A stretch of 22,008 bases of DNA from an uncultured Psychrobacillus sp. (lineage in GTDB: Bacteria; Bacillota; Bacilli; Bacillales_A; Planococcaceae). This document shows positions 6,544 through 13,635 of the stretch, piece by piece. Below the pieces are notes generated by a model that was given only the letters and a program-made list of their open reading frames with translations, was not told the origin of the DNA and did no database searches. How positions within the stretch are numbered: position 1 is the first letter of the stretch; each line of letters starts with the position of its first letter. Both the position numbers and the translations under genes were made by a program. Location: assembly GCA_934234185.1 (NCBI GenBank), contig CAKQHO010000049.1, positions 1 through 22,008 on the forward strand, written 5' to 3'.

Positions 6544-8733
6544 ATGATTAAATCTGAGTGGAAAAGTATTTTCACTAACAAAAAGTTATTGATTTCTGTT
6601 ATCGCAGTGCTTTTTATACCTGTTATGTATGCAGGAATGTTTCTTTGGGCTTTTTGGGATCCATATGCAAACTTGAGTGATCTACCAGTAGCTATCGTCA
6701 ATTCTGACGAGGGTGCAAATTATAATGGGAAAGAGCTTGCATTGGGGAAAGAATTAACTGATAAGCTAATAGAATCAGAGCAATTTAATTTTATTTCTGT
6801 ATCTAAGGAAAAAGGAGAAAAGGGTTTAGTAAATCAGGATTATTATTTATTAATTGATATTCCTAAAAACTTCTCAGAGCACGCTACAACTATTTTGGAC
6901 GACAATCCCCAAAGAATGGTTATTACTTATAAGCCAAATGAGGGGTATAACTTCTTGTCTTCACAAATTGGAGAAACTGCGATGGATCGAATTCGGGCTC
7001 AAGTAAATGAGCAGGTTTCGGAAACATATGCAGAACAGTTATTCGATTCAATTGCTAAATTGGGAGATGGCTTTTCTGCAGCTTCTGATGGAGCAGGAGA
7101 AATTAACAACGGCGCACAAGAATTAAATAATGGAGCAAGTGATCTAAAGGGTTATTTAGAACAGCTTGCTAGCAGTACAATTGAGTTAAGAAATGGTACA
7201 GATACAGTTGCTGATGGAATCCAATCTGCTGCGAAGGGCTCAAATGACTTGTCCACTGGACTAGGAGCATTATCAGAGGGCTCAGATCAATTCGGTGATG
7301 GAGTAAGTCAAATTGCTGAAGGTGCTGCTTCTTTAAATAACGGGCTTGGGGAATATACCGACGGAGTGGCTCAGTTAAAGGAAAGCTATGACTTACTAGG
7401 AGAAAAGGAAAAAGAATTAATTTCTTCTTTAGCACAGCTACAAAGTAGCTCGGCTACCATTAATGATAGCACTGCCCAGCTTTCTGAAGGATCTGCCAAA
7501 GTAACTGCAGGCATTGAGGCATTATCGCAGCAGCTTTCTGCAGTCACTTCAGTATTGCCTGAAGAACAGGCTGCTATGATTACGGAAACATTAAAGCAGC
7601 TAGAGTCTGGAAGCTCGAACGTATCAACGGGTTTACAGCAGCTTTCTGTAGGTACTGAGAAATTATCAAGTGGGACTACGCAAATTAGAGGTGGAGCAGA
7701 ACAATTGAGTGGAGGCTATGCACAGGCTCGACAGGGTGTTGCGAAGCTAAATGAATCCTCCTCTTCGCTAGTAGAGGGTGCTCAAACCTTGACTGATGGA
7801 ACTAATACACTAGCAGCTAAGATGACCGATCTACAGGCTGGTATCAAACAAGCATATGCAGGCTCTACTGATCTATCGGATGGGTTAAGCCAATTAGCTA
7901 CTGGATCTACTCAGTTGAAGACTGGTACAGGAACATTGGCTGAAAAGTCTGGGGAGTTAGCTGAAGGCTCTAAAAAGCTTGCGGATGGAACACAAAAATT
8001 AGTAGAAGGATCCGGTACTCTACAATCGAGCTTGAAGGATGCAAGTGAACAATCGAGTGAAGTTTCTGCAACCGATGATACATATAAAATGGTTGCAGGT
8101 CCAGTAGATGTCGAGGTGGAGCAGGTCAATGAGGTGCCAAACTATGGGACAGGATTTACTCCTTATTTCTTATCACTTGGACTATTTGTGGGGGCTTTAT
8201 TGATTTCTATTGTATTCCCGTTTGTGGAGCCGGCAATGAAACCTACAAAGGGTTCATCCTGGTTTTTGAGTAAAGTCTCTGTACTAGGCATCGTAGGGAT
8301 TATCCAATCGTTAATAGCAGTAGCTATTGCATTGTTTGCGCTTAAATTAGAAACACAGAATGTTGGTTTGTTTATTCTAGGAGCAATCATCACTAGCTTC
8401 ACCTATTTAGCATTAATTCAAATGCTAGTATCTGTTTTAGGAGATCCAGGACGATTTGTGGCTATTGTTGTCTTAATCTTACAGCTGACAACAAGTGGCG
8501 GAACTTTCCCATTGGAATTAATTCCGGGACCGCTTCAAATGTTTAACAAGCTTTTACCAATGACTTACTCTGTTCAAAGCTTTAAAGCCTCTATCTCTAC
8601 AGGGGATATAAGTTATTTCTGGGCTACAAACGGCGTATTGTTAGGATTTATGGTAGTATGTCTTGGTCTAACGTTCGGTTACTTCATGCTGTTATTTAAA
8701 AAACGCTATTCAGGAAGTACAAAAGAAGCATAA
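6544..8733 (+). CDS. yhgE: YhgE/Pip-family membrane protein
   Basis: 729 residues (B. subtilis YhgE is of similar size). There is one N-terminal transmembrane helix at about residues 14-38, followed by the family motif VAIVNSDEGANYNGKEL (about 49-65) in an extracytoplasmic domain. Then comes a long repetitive stretch (about 175-510) of units such as LSEGSDQFGDGVSQIAEGA and LATGSTQLKTGTGTLAEKSG: helical repeats with hydrophobic residues, Gly, Ser and Asn, probably an extended coiled or spike-like structure outside the cell. About five transmembrane helices follow (about 538-720), related to ABC-2 permeases, with a short basic cytosolic tail. The SD is GGGAGG. Relatives include the phage-infection protein Pip of Lactococcus and EsaA of type VII secretion; the exact function is unknown. 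It pairs with yhgD. Confidence 0.9.
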   Translation: MIKSEWKSIFTNKKLLISVIAVLFIPVMYAGMFLWAFWDPYANLSDLPVAIVNSDEGANYNGKELALGKELTDKLIESEQFNFISVSKEKGEKGLVNQDYYLLIDIPKNFSEHATTILDDNPQRMVITYKPNEGYNFLSSQIGETAMDRIRAQVNEQVSETYAEQLFDSIAKLGDGFSAASDGAGEINNGAQELNNGASDLKGYLEQLASSTIELRNGTDTVADGIQSAAKGSNDLSTGLGALSEGSDQFGDGVSQIAEGAASLNNGLGEYTDGVAQLKESYDLLGEKEKELISSLAQLQSSSATINDSTAQLSEGSAKVTAGIEALSQQLSAVTSVLPEEQAAMITETLKQLESGSSNVSTGLQQLSVGTEKLSSGTTQIRGGAEQLSGGYAQARQGVAKLNESSSSLVEGAQTLTDGTNTLAAKMTDLQAGIKQAYAGSTDLSDGLSQLATGSTQLKTGTGTLAEKSGELAEGSKKLADGTQKLVEGSGTLQSSLKDASEQSSEVSATDDTYKMVAGPVDVEVEQVNEVPNYGTGFTPYFLSLGLFVGALLISIVFPFVEPAMKPTKGSSWFLSKVSVLGIVGIIQSLIAVAIALFALKLETQNVGLFILGAIITSFTYLALIQMLVSVLGDPGRFVAIVVLILQLTTSGGTFPLELIPGPLQMFNKLLPMTYSVQSFKASISTGDISYFWATNGVLLGFMVVCLGLTFGYFMLLFKKRYSGSTKEA

Positions 8734-8743
8734 TACTTGAATG

Positions 8744-8780
8744 AAAAGGAGCCTATCTCTGTGGAGAAAGGCTCTTTTTT
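8744..8780 (+). terminator. Terminator of yhgE
   Basis: GAGCCT (8749-8754) with AGGCTC (8769-8774), extended by G-T and A-T pairs outwards and by an inner TCTC/GAGA pair, followed by six Ts. Transcription from yhgE stops before the opposing yhfH gene. Confidence 0.8.
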
Positions 8781-8783
8781 GAT

Positions 8784-8822
8784 AAAAAAAAGCCAACTAG
8801 GAAGGGGAATCAACCAGTTGGC
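8784..8822 (-). terminator. Terminator of yhfH (minus strand)
   Basis: On the minus strand GCCAACT (8822-8816) pairs with AGTTGGC (8798-8792), followed by a run of eight or more Ts (plus-strand A run 8784-8791). It starts 13 nt after the yhfH stop. Confidence 0.85.
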
Positions 8823-8834
8823 GGTAAAAACAAG

Positions 8835-8960
8835 TTATAGAGAATTACAGTTGTCACAGTGGTTACCATAGCATTCATGCTGTTCTTCAATGGTCTCACC
8901 ACATGATGCGCATTTCTTCTTAGGCAGGTTACGGAAAAAATCTAGTACGTTTTCTAACAT
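8835..8960 (-). CDS. yhfH: YhfH-family small protein with two Cys pairs
   Basis: A 41-residue protein read on the minus strand from ATG 8960-8958 to TAA 8837-8835. It begins MLENVLDFFRNLPKKKCASC, then GETIEEQHECYGNHCDNCNS, then L. The pairs C17-x2-C20 and C35-x2-C38, with H28, C30 and H34 nearby, look like a small zinc ribbon. The SD is a strong GGAGGTGG about 8 nt upstream, the terminator is its own, and a sigma-A promoter is visible. In B. subtilis yhfH lies between yhgE and yhfJ (lplJ), the same place as here. Biochemical function of this family is not known to me. It is easily missed because of its length. Confidence 0.85.
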   Translation of the reverse strand: MLENVLDFFRNLPKKKCASCGETIEEQHECYGNHCDNCNSL

Positions 8961-9004
8961 AATAGTCCACCTCCATCTGTTATATAACTGTTGTTATTGT
9001 TATC

Positions 9005-9034
9005 ATTGTATTATAACACAATTCAATTTGTCAA
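9005..9034 (-). promoter_or_regulatory. Sigma-A promoter of yhfH
   Basis: On the minus strand: TTGACA (9034-9029, perfect), 18-nt spacer, TACAAT (9010-9005). Its -35 box overlaps, on the other strand, a TTGTCA (9028-9033) that could be the -35 of lplJ (with TGATAA 9052-9057, 18-nt spacer). The two divergent promoters may therefore compete for polymerase. Confidence 0.6.
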
Positions 9035-9081
9035 CATATTCCCTTTATTTTTGATAAAATGGTCATAAAGGAGTGAAGGAT

Positions 9082-10074
9082 ATGTTTTTTATTGATAATA
9101 AAGGTATAACTGATCCACGTATTAACCTAGCGATTGAGGAATACGCCCTCAATACGATGGATGTTGAGAAGGATTCTTTTCTTCTGTTTTACATAAATCA
9201 GCCTTCCATTATAATTGGACGAAATCAAAATACTGTAGAAGAGATTAATACAGATTTTGTAGAGAAAAATGGGATTATACCGGTACGTCGATTATCTGGA
9301 GGCGGAGCAGTTTACCATGACCTTGGTAACTTAAATTTTAGCTTTCTAACAAAAGATGATGGGGATAGCTTCCGTAACTTTAAAAAGTTCACTCAGCCTG
9401 TTGTAGATGCTTTAGCAAAAATGGGAGTAAATGCAGAGCTTTCAGGTCGAAATGACATCCTGGCTGAAGGAAAGAAAATCTCTGGAAATGCACAGTTTGC
9501 TACAAAGGGTAGAATGTTTAGTCATGGCACGCTCATGTTTAATACAGAAATCGATGCAGTGGTGTCTGCCTTAAAGGTAAGTAAAGAAAAAATAGAATCC
9601 AAAGGAATTAAATCCATACGTAGTCGTGTCGCAAATATTGCTGACTTCCTTAAAGAGCCGATGACGATTGAAGAATTCCGTCAAGCAATCTTAAACTCTA
9701 TTTTTGATGGGGAAGAAAACGTGAAGTATTGGGAGCTTACGGAAGAGGATTGGAAAAATATCCATAAGCTGTCCGAGGAACGCTATCAAACGTGGGAATG
9801 GAACTATGGGAAATCCCCTAAATTTAATATTCGCCATTCAAACCGCTTTCCAACTGGAAGCGTTGATGTACGATTAGAAGTAAACAAAGGAGTAATTGAA
9901 GAGGTGAAATTCTTTGGTGATTTCTTTGGTGTTGGTGAGGTAGCAGAGGTCGAGGTATTACTAGTTGGGAAAAACTATAGCAGAGAAGCTATTGAACAGG
10001 CTCTTGAATCGGTGGACGTACCAAAATATTTTGGAGGTATTTCCAAAGAAGAATTAATCCAGCTAATATATTAA
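9082..10074 (+). CDS. lplJ: Lipoate-protein ligase LplJ
   Basis: 330 residues from ATG 9082. The in-frame GTG at 9073 overlaps the SD AAGGAG (9068-9073), so ATG is chosen; MFFIDNKGITDPRINLAIEE is the usual N-terminus. The enzyme activates scavenged lipoate with ATP to lipoyl-AMP and transfers it to a lysine of target proteins (GcvH and 2-oxoacid dehydrogenase E2 subunits). Motifs: RRLSGGGAVYHDLGNLNFSF at 69-88 (substrate and nucleotide binding), SGRND at 121-125, and GKKISGNAQ at 130-138 with the conserved catalytic lysine, then the C-terminal accessory domain. It is a single-gene unit, orthologous in position to B. subtilis yhfJ (lplJ). Cytosolic. Confidence 0.95.
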   Translation: MFFIDNKGITDPRINLAIEEYALNTMDVEKDSFLLFYINQPSIIIGRNQNTVEEINTDFVEKNGIIPVRRLSGGGAVYHDLGNLNFSFLTKDDGDSFRNFKKFTQPVVDALAKMGVNAELSGRNDILAEGKKISGNAQFATKGRMFSHGTLMFNTEIDAVVSALKVSKEKIESKGIKSIRSRVANIADFLKEPMTIEEFRQAILNSIFDGEENVKYWELTEEDWKNIHKLSEERYQTWEWNYGKSPKFNIRHSNRFPTGSVDVRLEVNKGVIEEVKFFGDFFGVGEVAEVEVLLVGKNYSREAIEQALESVDVPKYFGGISKEELIQLIY

Positions 10075-10101
10075 AAAAACGAGCCCTACCTGGAGGGCTC
10101 G
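10073..10101 (-). terminator. Terminator of pnuC (minus strand)
   Basis: Perfect stem CGAGCCCT (10080-10087) with AGGGCTCG (10094-10101), 6-nt loop. The seven-A run at 10073-10079 becomes a T tract on the minus strand, so the direction is that of pnuC. The plus-strand side lacks a T tract. Confidence 0.8.
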
Positions 10102-10110
10102 AAAAGTTTG

Positions 10111-10145
10111 AACAAAGGTAACCAATAATGGTTATCTTTGTTTTT
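10111..10145 (+). terminator. Terminator of lplJ
   Basis: AACAAAGGTAACC (10111-10123) pairs with GGTTATCTTTGTT (10130-10142) with one G-T wobble and a 6-nt loop, followed by a T run. It reaches the last bases of the convergent pnuC gene (stop at 10146-10144). Confidence 0.75.
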
Positions 10146-10842
10146 ATTTAGTTGCAGCAATCTCTGCTTTTTGACCTTTATACATTTTTACCCAGTTTAT
10201 ATAGCCGTAGATAGAATTCACTAAGAAGGCAGTCCACATAACAAGCATAGACCAATCATTCCCTCCAGATTGAGTAAGAGTAATAAGCCATAAAGCTACT
10301 GAAAGAATGTTCACAGCAATCCAAAGAATCCATTGCTCTGCAAAACGCTTCAGCATAAGAATTTGTGCAATAACCGATAAAACTACTGCTGCTGAATCTA
10401 AACGAACCTGTTGTCCTCCAATAGCGTTTAAGAAGATAGCATATAAAATGGATGCGACAATTGATATGCTGATGACTGTAATCCAGCCTTTCTTATTTAA
10501 ACGTTTAATCTCAACATCTTCTCCTGATACTTGGACATCTGTTGTATGTTTTCTCCAAAGAAAGATACCGATAATATTTACTGGAAAATAAAATAGTGCA
10601 TTTAACATGGATTCTCCATATAAGCCATATGTGTAAGAAATATACGCGTAGGTGGAGGTTTGAATAATACCAAAATAGTAATTACTGATTTTACCCTTAG
10701 CAACTAAAACAACACATAGCATCCCAGTTATAGAGCTAATAAGTCCCAATAACGTGTCATCCCAGGCGAAAAATAGAAAAATATTGATGACAGTAAATAA
10801 TAATAGCCAAATTTTTTCAAATAAAGTCCAATCTTTTAACAT
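10144..10842 (-). CDS. pnuC: PnuC-family nicotinamide riboside transporter
   Basis: 232 residues, about seven transmembrane helices, the typical size and topology of PnuC: hydrophobic segments near 10-30, 32-50, 55-75, 80-100, 115-135, 145-165 and 170-215. Recognisable family features are NYYFGIIQTSTYAYISY (about 54-70), NIIGIFLWRKH (about 88-99), and the aromatic C-terminal helices containing QWILWIAVNILSVALW and VNSIYGYINW. PnuC proteins carry nicotinamide riboside across the cytoplasmic membrane by facilitated diffusion for NAD synthesis. The SD (AAAGGGGG) precedes ATG 10842. There is no adjacent NadR-type kinase or thiaminase gene to narrow the substrate. It sits between lplJ and the Bce module, where B. 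subtilis has no such gene as far as I recall. Confidence 0.88.
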   Translation of the reverse strand: MLKDWTLFEKIWLLLFTVINIFLFFAWDDTLLGLISSITGMLCVVLVAKGKISNYYFGIIQTSTYAYISYTYGLYGESMLNALFYFPVNIIGIFLWRKHTTDVQVSGEDVEIKRLNKKGWITVISISIVASILYAIFLNAIGGQQVRLDSAAVVLSVIAQILMLKRFAEQWILWIAVNILSVALWLITLTQSGGNDWSMLVMWTAFLVNSIYGYINWVKMYKGQKAEIAATK

Positions 10843-10870
10843 AAATAATGCCCCCTTTATAGTTGACTAG

Positions 10871-10886
10871 AACGAATTATTTCGTT
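10871..10886. promoter_or_regulatory. Palindrome before pnuC, possible operator
   Basis: AACGAA-TTAT-TTCGTT, a perfect 6-bp dyad about 30 nt upstream of the pnuC start codon. It does not match a regulator site I can name. Could be an operator or chance in A+T-rich DNA. Confidence 0.3.
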
Positions 10887-11154
10887 TTCCCAATATGTAA
10901 AGGAATTAGAAAGTGTTTTCTCTCTCTCTATACGCTTTTAAATTCCACAACATATATGGCCGAAATTACTCGAACAACAAAACAATAGAATATTATGTAA
11001 AAAATTACAATATATTATTTTTTTTGATAGATTGATGAACAAGATGGAGATAATAAAAATGGAGAAAATCCACCATAAATGAGATGAACATACATATTAA
11101 ATTTGTATTTTTTTGTTATGATAGAAGAAAGAATGTGTTTTGAGGAGGGGTATA
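10887..11154. other. Divergent intergenic region, pnuC / Bce operon
   Basis: About 310 nt in total between the divergent pnuC and response-regulator start codons, very A+T-rich. I see a perfect dyad TGTAA-N4-TTACA at 10996-11009, about 150 nt before the operon start, and a possible -10 (TATGAT, 11117-11122) for the regulator gene without a convincing -35. No small gene with SD was found on either strand. Confidence 0.4.
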
Positions 11155-11859
11155 GTGACTACTCATAGAGTGTTGGTAGTAGAAGATGATCATAAAATTG
11201 CTTCATTATTGGCAGATACACTTAGAAAATACCATTATGATGTTTATACGATAAAAGATTTTGAAAATGTAATAGAGGAATTCAGAGGATTTGATCCTCA
11301 TATTATTTTATTGGATATAAATTTACCATCCTATGATGGCTACTACTGGTGTCGTCAGCTTCGCCAATATACTACCTGCCCAATTATTTTTGTTTCCGCA
11401 AGGTCAGGGGAAATGGACCAAATATTTGCACTAGAAAATGGCGGGGATGATTTTATTACTAAGCCATTTCATTACGAAATAGTATTGGCTAAGATTAAAA
11501 GTCATCTAAGACGAAGCTACGGTGAATATGCTGCTAAGCAGGAAGAAAGAGTGGTAAAGGCAGGTAAGCTCCAGCTGTTTTTAGAAAGAATGGAGTTACA
11601 TATCGGTGAAATTCATATTCCCTTGCAAAAAAAAGAAAATACAATTCTTGAGCTGCTTTTAAAAAATTATCCTAAGGTTGTAACTAGGGAGCAGCTATTA
11701 GAGGAGCTTTGGGATGATCAATCCTTTGTAGATGAAAATACATTGAATGTGAATATGACACGTGTTCGAAAGAAGCTTATTGACTACAAGGTTGCTACCA
11801 CGATTGAAACCGTTAGAGGAGCAGGGTATCGTTTAAACCTAAGTTCGGAGGAAGCGTAA
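11155..11859 (+). CDS. OmpR/PhoB-type response regulator of a Bce module
   Basis: 234 residues from GTG 11155, with SD GAGGAGGGG at 11142-11150. An upstream TTG at 11140 overlaps the SD and is rejected. The receiver domain is at 1-120: acidic pocket E10-D11-D12, phospho-acceptor D54 in LLDINLP, K103 in the ITKPF motif. The C-terminal winged helix is at about 135-230, ending RVRKKLIDYK and TVRGAGYRL. It resembles BceR-type regulators, which turn on cognate ABC transporter genes when the transporter meets a cell-wall-active peptide. The stop TAA and the kinase ATG share one base, so the pair is tightly coupled. Confidence 0.9.
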   Translation: MTTHRVLVVEDDHKIASLLADTLRKYHYDVYTIKDFENVIEEFRGFDPHIILLDINLPSYDGYYWCRQLRQYTTCPIIFVSARSGEMDQIFALENGGDDFITKPFHYEIVLAKIKSHLRRSYGEYAAKQEERVVKAGKLQLFLERMELHIGEIHIPLQKKENTILELLLKNYPKVVTREQLLEELWDDQSFVDENTLNVNMTRVRKKLIDYKVATTIETVRGAGYRLNLSSEEA

Positions 11860-12884
11860 TGATACGTCTATTTTTAAAGGAGCATGCGATTTTTATCTTA
11901 TTTCAATTATTTTTAGTATTATTTGTTATGCTGTTATATTGGCTGGATGGCTTTCGAAATCTAGATACAGCAATATATTCAATTGTGATCAGTTTTATTT
12001 TAACTGTAACTTTTTTGACTACATTATTTTTGAAGAAAGCAGCCTTTTATAAAAAAATTCTTTCAGTGCCGACACAAGTAGAAGGAATACTCCAACGGGA
12101 GGCACATTCTCCAGAAATAAGGCAGATTGAAGTATATCTCGAACATTTATACAGACTTTATCAAAGAGAGCTGCAGCTTTTGTATGCTCGCCAAAATAGA
12201 CATTTACAGTTTATGAATAACTGGGTCCATCAAATGAAAACCCCAATTTCCATCCTGGAGCTAATGGCCCAAGATAGAGACAAAGTGGATGCTAAAAGCC
12301 TTTTGGAGGAAACAGATCGTTTAAAAAGAGGGCTAGACGCTGTATTAATGAACGCCAGATTAGATACTTTTGAAGAAGATATGCAGATTGATAAGGTAAA
12401 TCTAAAAGAATTAGTTACAGAGGCAGTTTCGAAGAATAAACGGTTATTTATAGGAAATAGGATTTACCCTGTCATAGACATCGAAGAAGAAATCTATATC
12501 ACGACAGATGCTAAATGGCTTGGAATGATTATTTCCCAATTTATTACCAATGCAATTAAATACACCTTAGAAGACAATAAAAAATTATATTTTGAAGCGA
12601 AGAAGGAACATCATTCGATTCTTTTCTCCGTAAGAGATGAAGGGATGGGGATTCCCGCATCAGATATTAAGCGAGTCACAAAACCGTTCTTTACTGGAGA
12701 AAATGGCAGAAAGATTGGTGAGTCCACTGGAATAGGACTATATCTTGCCCAGGAGGTATGTAGTCGTTTAAATCATGAACTATTAATCGAGTCGGCTATT
12801 GGAGAGGGTACAACTGTATCTATATGTTTTCAACAGCAGGAATCTAATGAAAGGGGGGAGCACGATGACGATTCTAATGCTTGA
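11859..12884 (+). CDS. BceS-like intramembrane-sensing histidine kinase
   Basis: 341 residues. There are two transmembrane helices at about 11-29 and 39-58 with only about 10 residues between them, so no extracellular sensor domain: the hallmark of kinases that listen to a partner ABC permease. The phospho-accepting histidine is H124 in FMNNWVHQMKTPI (118-130). The ATPase domain has an N box QFITNAIKYT (227-236), G1 DEGMGIP (260-266), F box KPFFTGENG (275-283) and G2 GESTGIGLYLA (287-297). Its end overlaps the ATPase gene by 20 nt. The expected signal is flux through the adjacent transporter during bacitracin-like or lantibiotic attack; the actual peptide cannot be read from the sequence. Confidence 0.92.
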   Translation: MIRLFLKEHAIFILFQLFLVLFVMLLYWLDGFRNLDTAIYSIVISFILTVTFLTTLFLKKAAFYKKILSVPTQVEGILQREAHSPEIRQIEVYLEHLYRLYQRELQLLYARQNRHLQFMNNWVHQMKTPISILELMAQDRDKVDAKSLLEETDRLKRGLDAVLMNARLDTFEEDMQIDKVNLKELVTEAVSKNKRLFIGNRIYPVIDIEEEIYITTDAKWLGMIISQFITNAIKYTLEDNKKLYFEAKKEHHSILFSVRDEGMGIPASDIKRVTKPFFTGENGRKIGESTGIGLYLAQEVCSRLNHELLIESAIGEGTTVSICFQQQESNERGEHDDDSNA

Positions 12885-13635
12885 GGATATAACGAGAGTC
12901 TATGGAGGGAAGGTAGCACATCTAGCACTCAATCAACTAAGCTTTGAAGTGGAAAAGGGAGAATTTATAGCTGTAATGGGACCCTCCGGCAGTGGGAAAA
13001 CTACACTTCTCAATATCATCTCAACAATTGATAAACCAACCTCTGGTGATATTATCATTAATGGCCTTAATCCTTTAAAGTTTGGAAAGGATGAGCTATC
13101 TCTTTTTAGAAGAAGACAGCTTGGATTTGTATTCCAGGATTTTAATTTGCTACCGGCATTGACGGTAGAAGAGAATTTGATACTTCCCTTAACGCTTGAT
13201 GGCAAATCAGTAGAAGAAATGAAGAGAAGAGCTGACATGGTAGCCAATAAGTTAAGCTTACAAAGCATTTTAGAAAAGCGACCATCTGAGATATCTGGTG
13301 GACAGGCCCAACGAACAGCAATAGGTCGAGCATTAATCCATCAGCCAGCAATTATTCTTGCAGATGAGCCAACAGGAAACCTGGATTCTAAATCAGCGAA
13401 GGACGTGTTGGAGCTTTTAAGTAAGATTAATAAAGAGCAAAACACAACGATTATAATGGTTACGCATGATCCAATTGCAGCTAGCTACTGTGATCGTGTA
13501 CTCTTTATTAAGGATGGACAATATTTTAACGAAATATATAAGGATGATCGCAGGCAAACCTTCTTCCAACGAATTTTGAATGTATTATCTCTATTAGGTG
13601 GAAATGTAAATGACCTTTCAACAATTCGCTTATAA
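12865..13635 (+). CDS. BceA-like ABC transporter ATPase
   Basis: 256 residues from ATG 12865, with SD AAGGGGGGAG at 12851-12860; in-frame starts further upstream (to 12799) lie in kinase codons without SD. Walker A GPSGSGKT (39-46), Q-loop Q91, signature ISGGQAQR (143-150), Walker B IILADEP (163-169), D-loop GNLDS and switch H201 are all intact. This is the MacB/LolD-like (Bce/VEG) ATPase class. It overlaps the kinase gene by 20 nt and the permease gene by 26 nt. It powers the permease in freeing lipid-bound wall precursors from peptide antibiotics in Bce systems. Confidence 0.93.
   Translation: MTILMLEDITRVYGGKVAHLALNQLSFEVEKGEFIAVMGPSGSGKTTLLNIISTIDKPTSGDIIINGLNPLKFGKDELSLFRRRQLGFVFQDFNLLPALTVEENLILPLTLDGKSVEEMKRRADMVANKLSLQSILEKRPSEISGGQAQRTAIGRALIHQPAIILADEPTGNLDSKSAKDVLELLSKINKEQNTTIIMVTHDPIAASYCDRVLFIKDGQYFNEIYKDDRRQTFFQRILNVLSLLGGNVNDLSTIRL

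Noticed and set aside
9073..9081. GTG start of lplJ at 9073
   Set aside because: It overlaps AAGGAG; ATG 9082 has 8-nt spacing and the expected N-terminal sequence.
10843..11139. NAD or other riboswitch in front of pnuC
   Set aside because: I could not recognise conserved riboswitch cores on the minus strand; only a simple dyad is present. A covariance-model search would settle it.
12799..12864. Longer N-terminus for the BceA-like ATPase
   Set aside because: The extra 22 codons lie within the kinase gene, have no SD, and real family members begin at the residues encoded from 12865, which has a strong SD.
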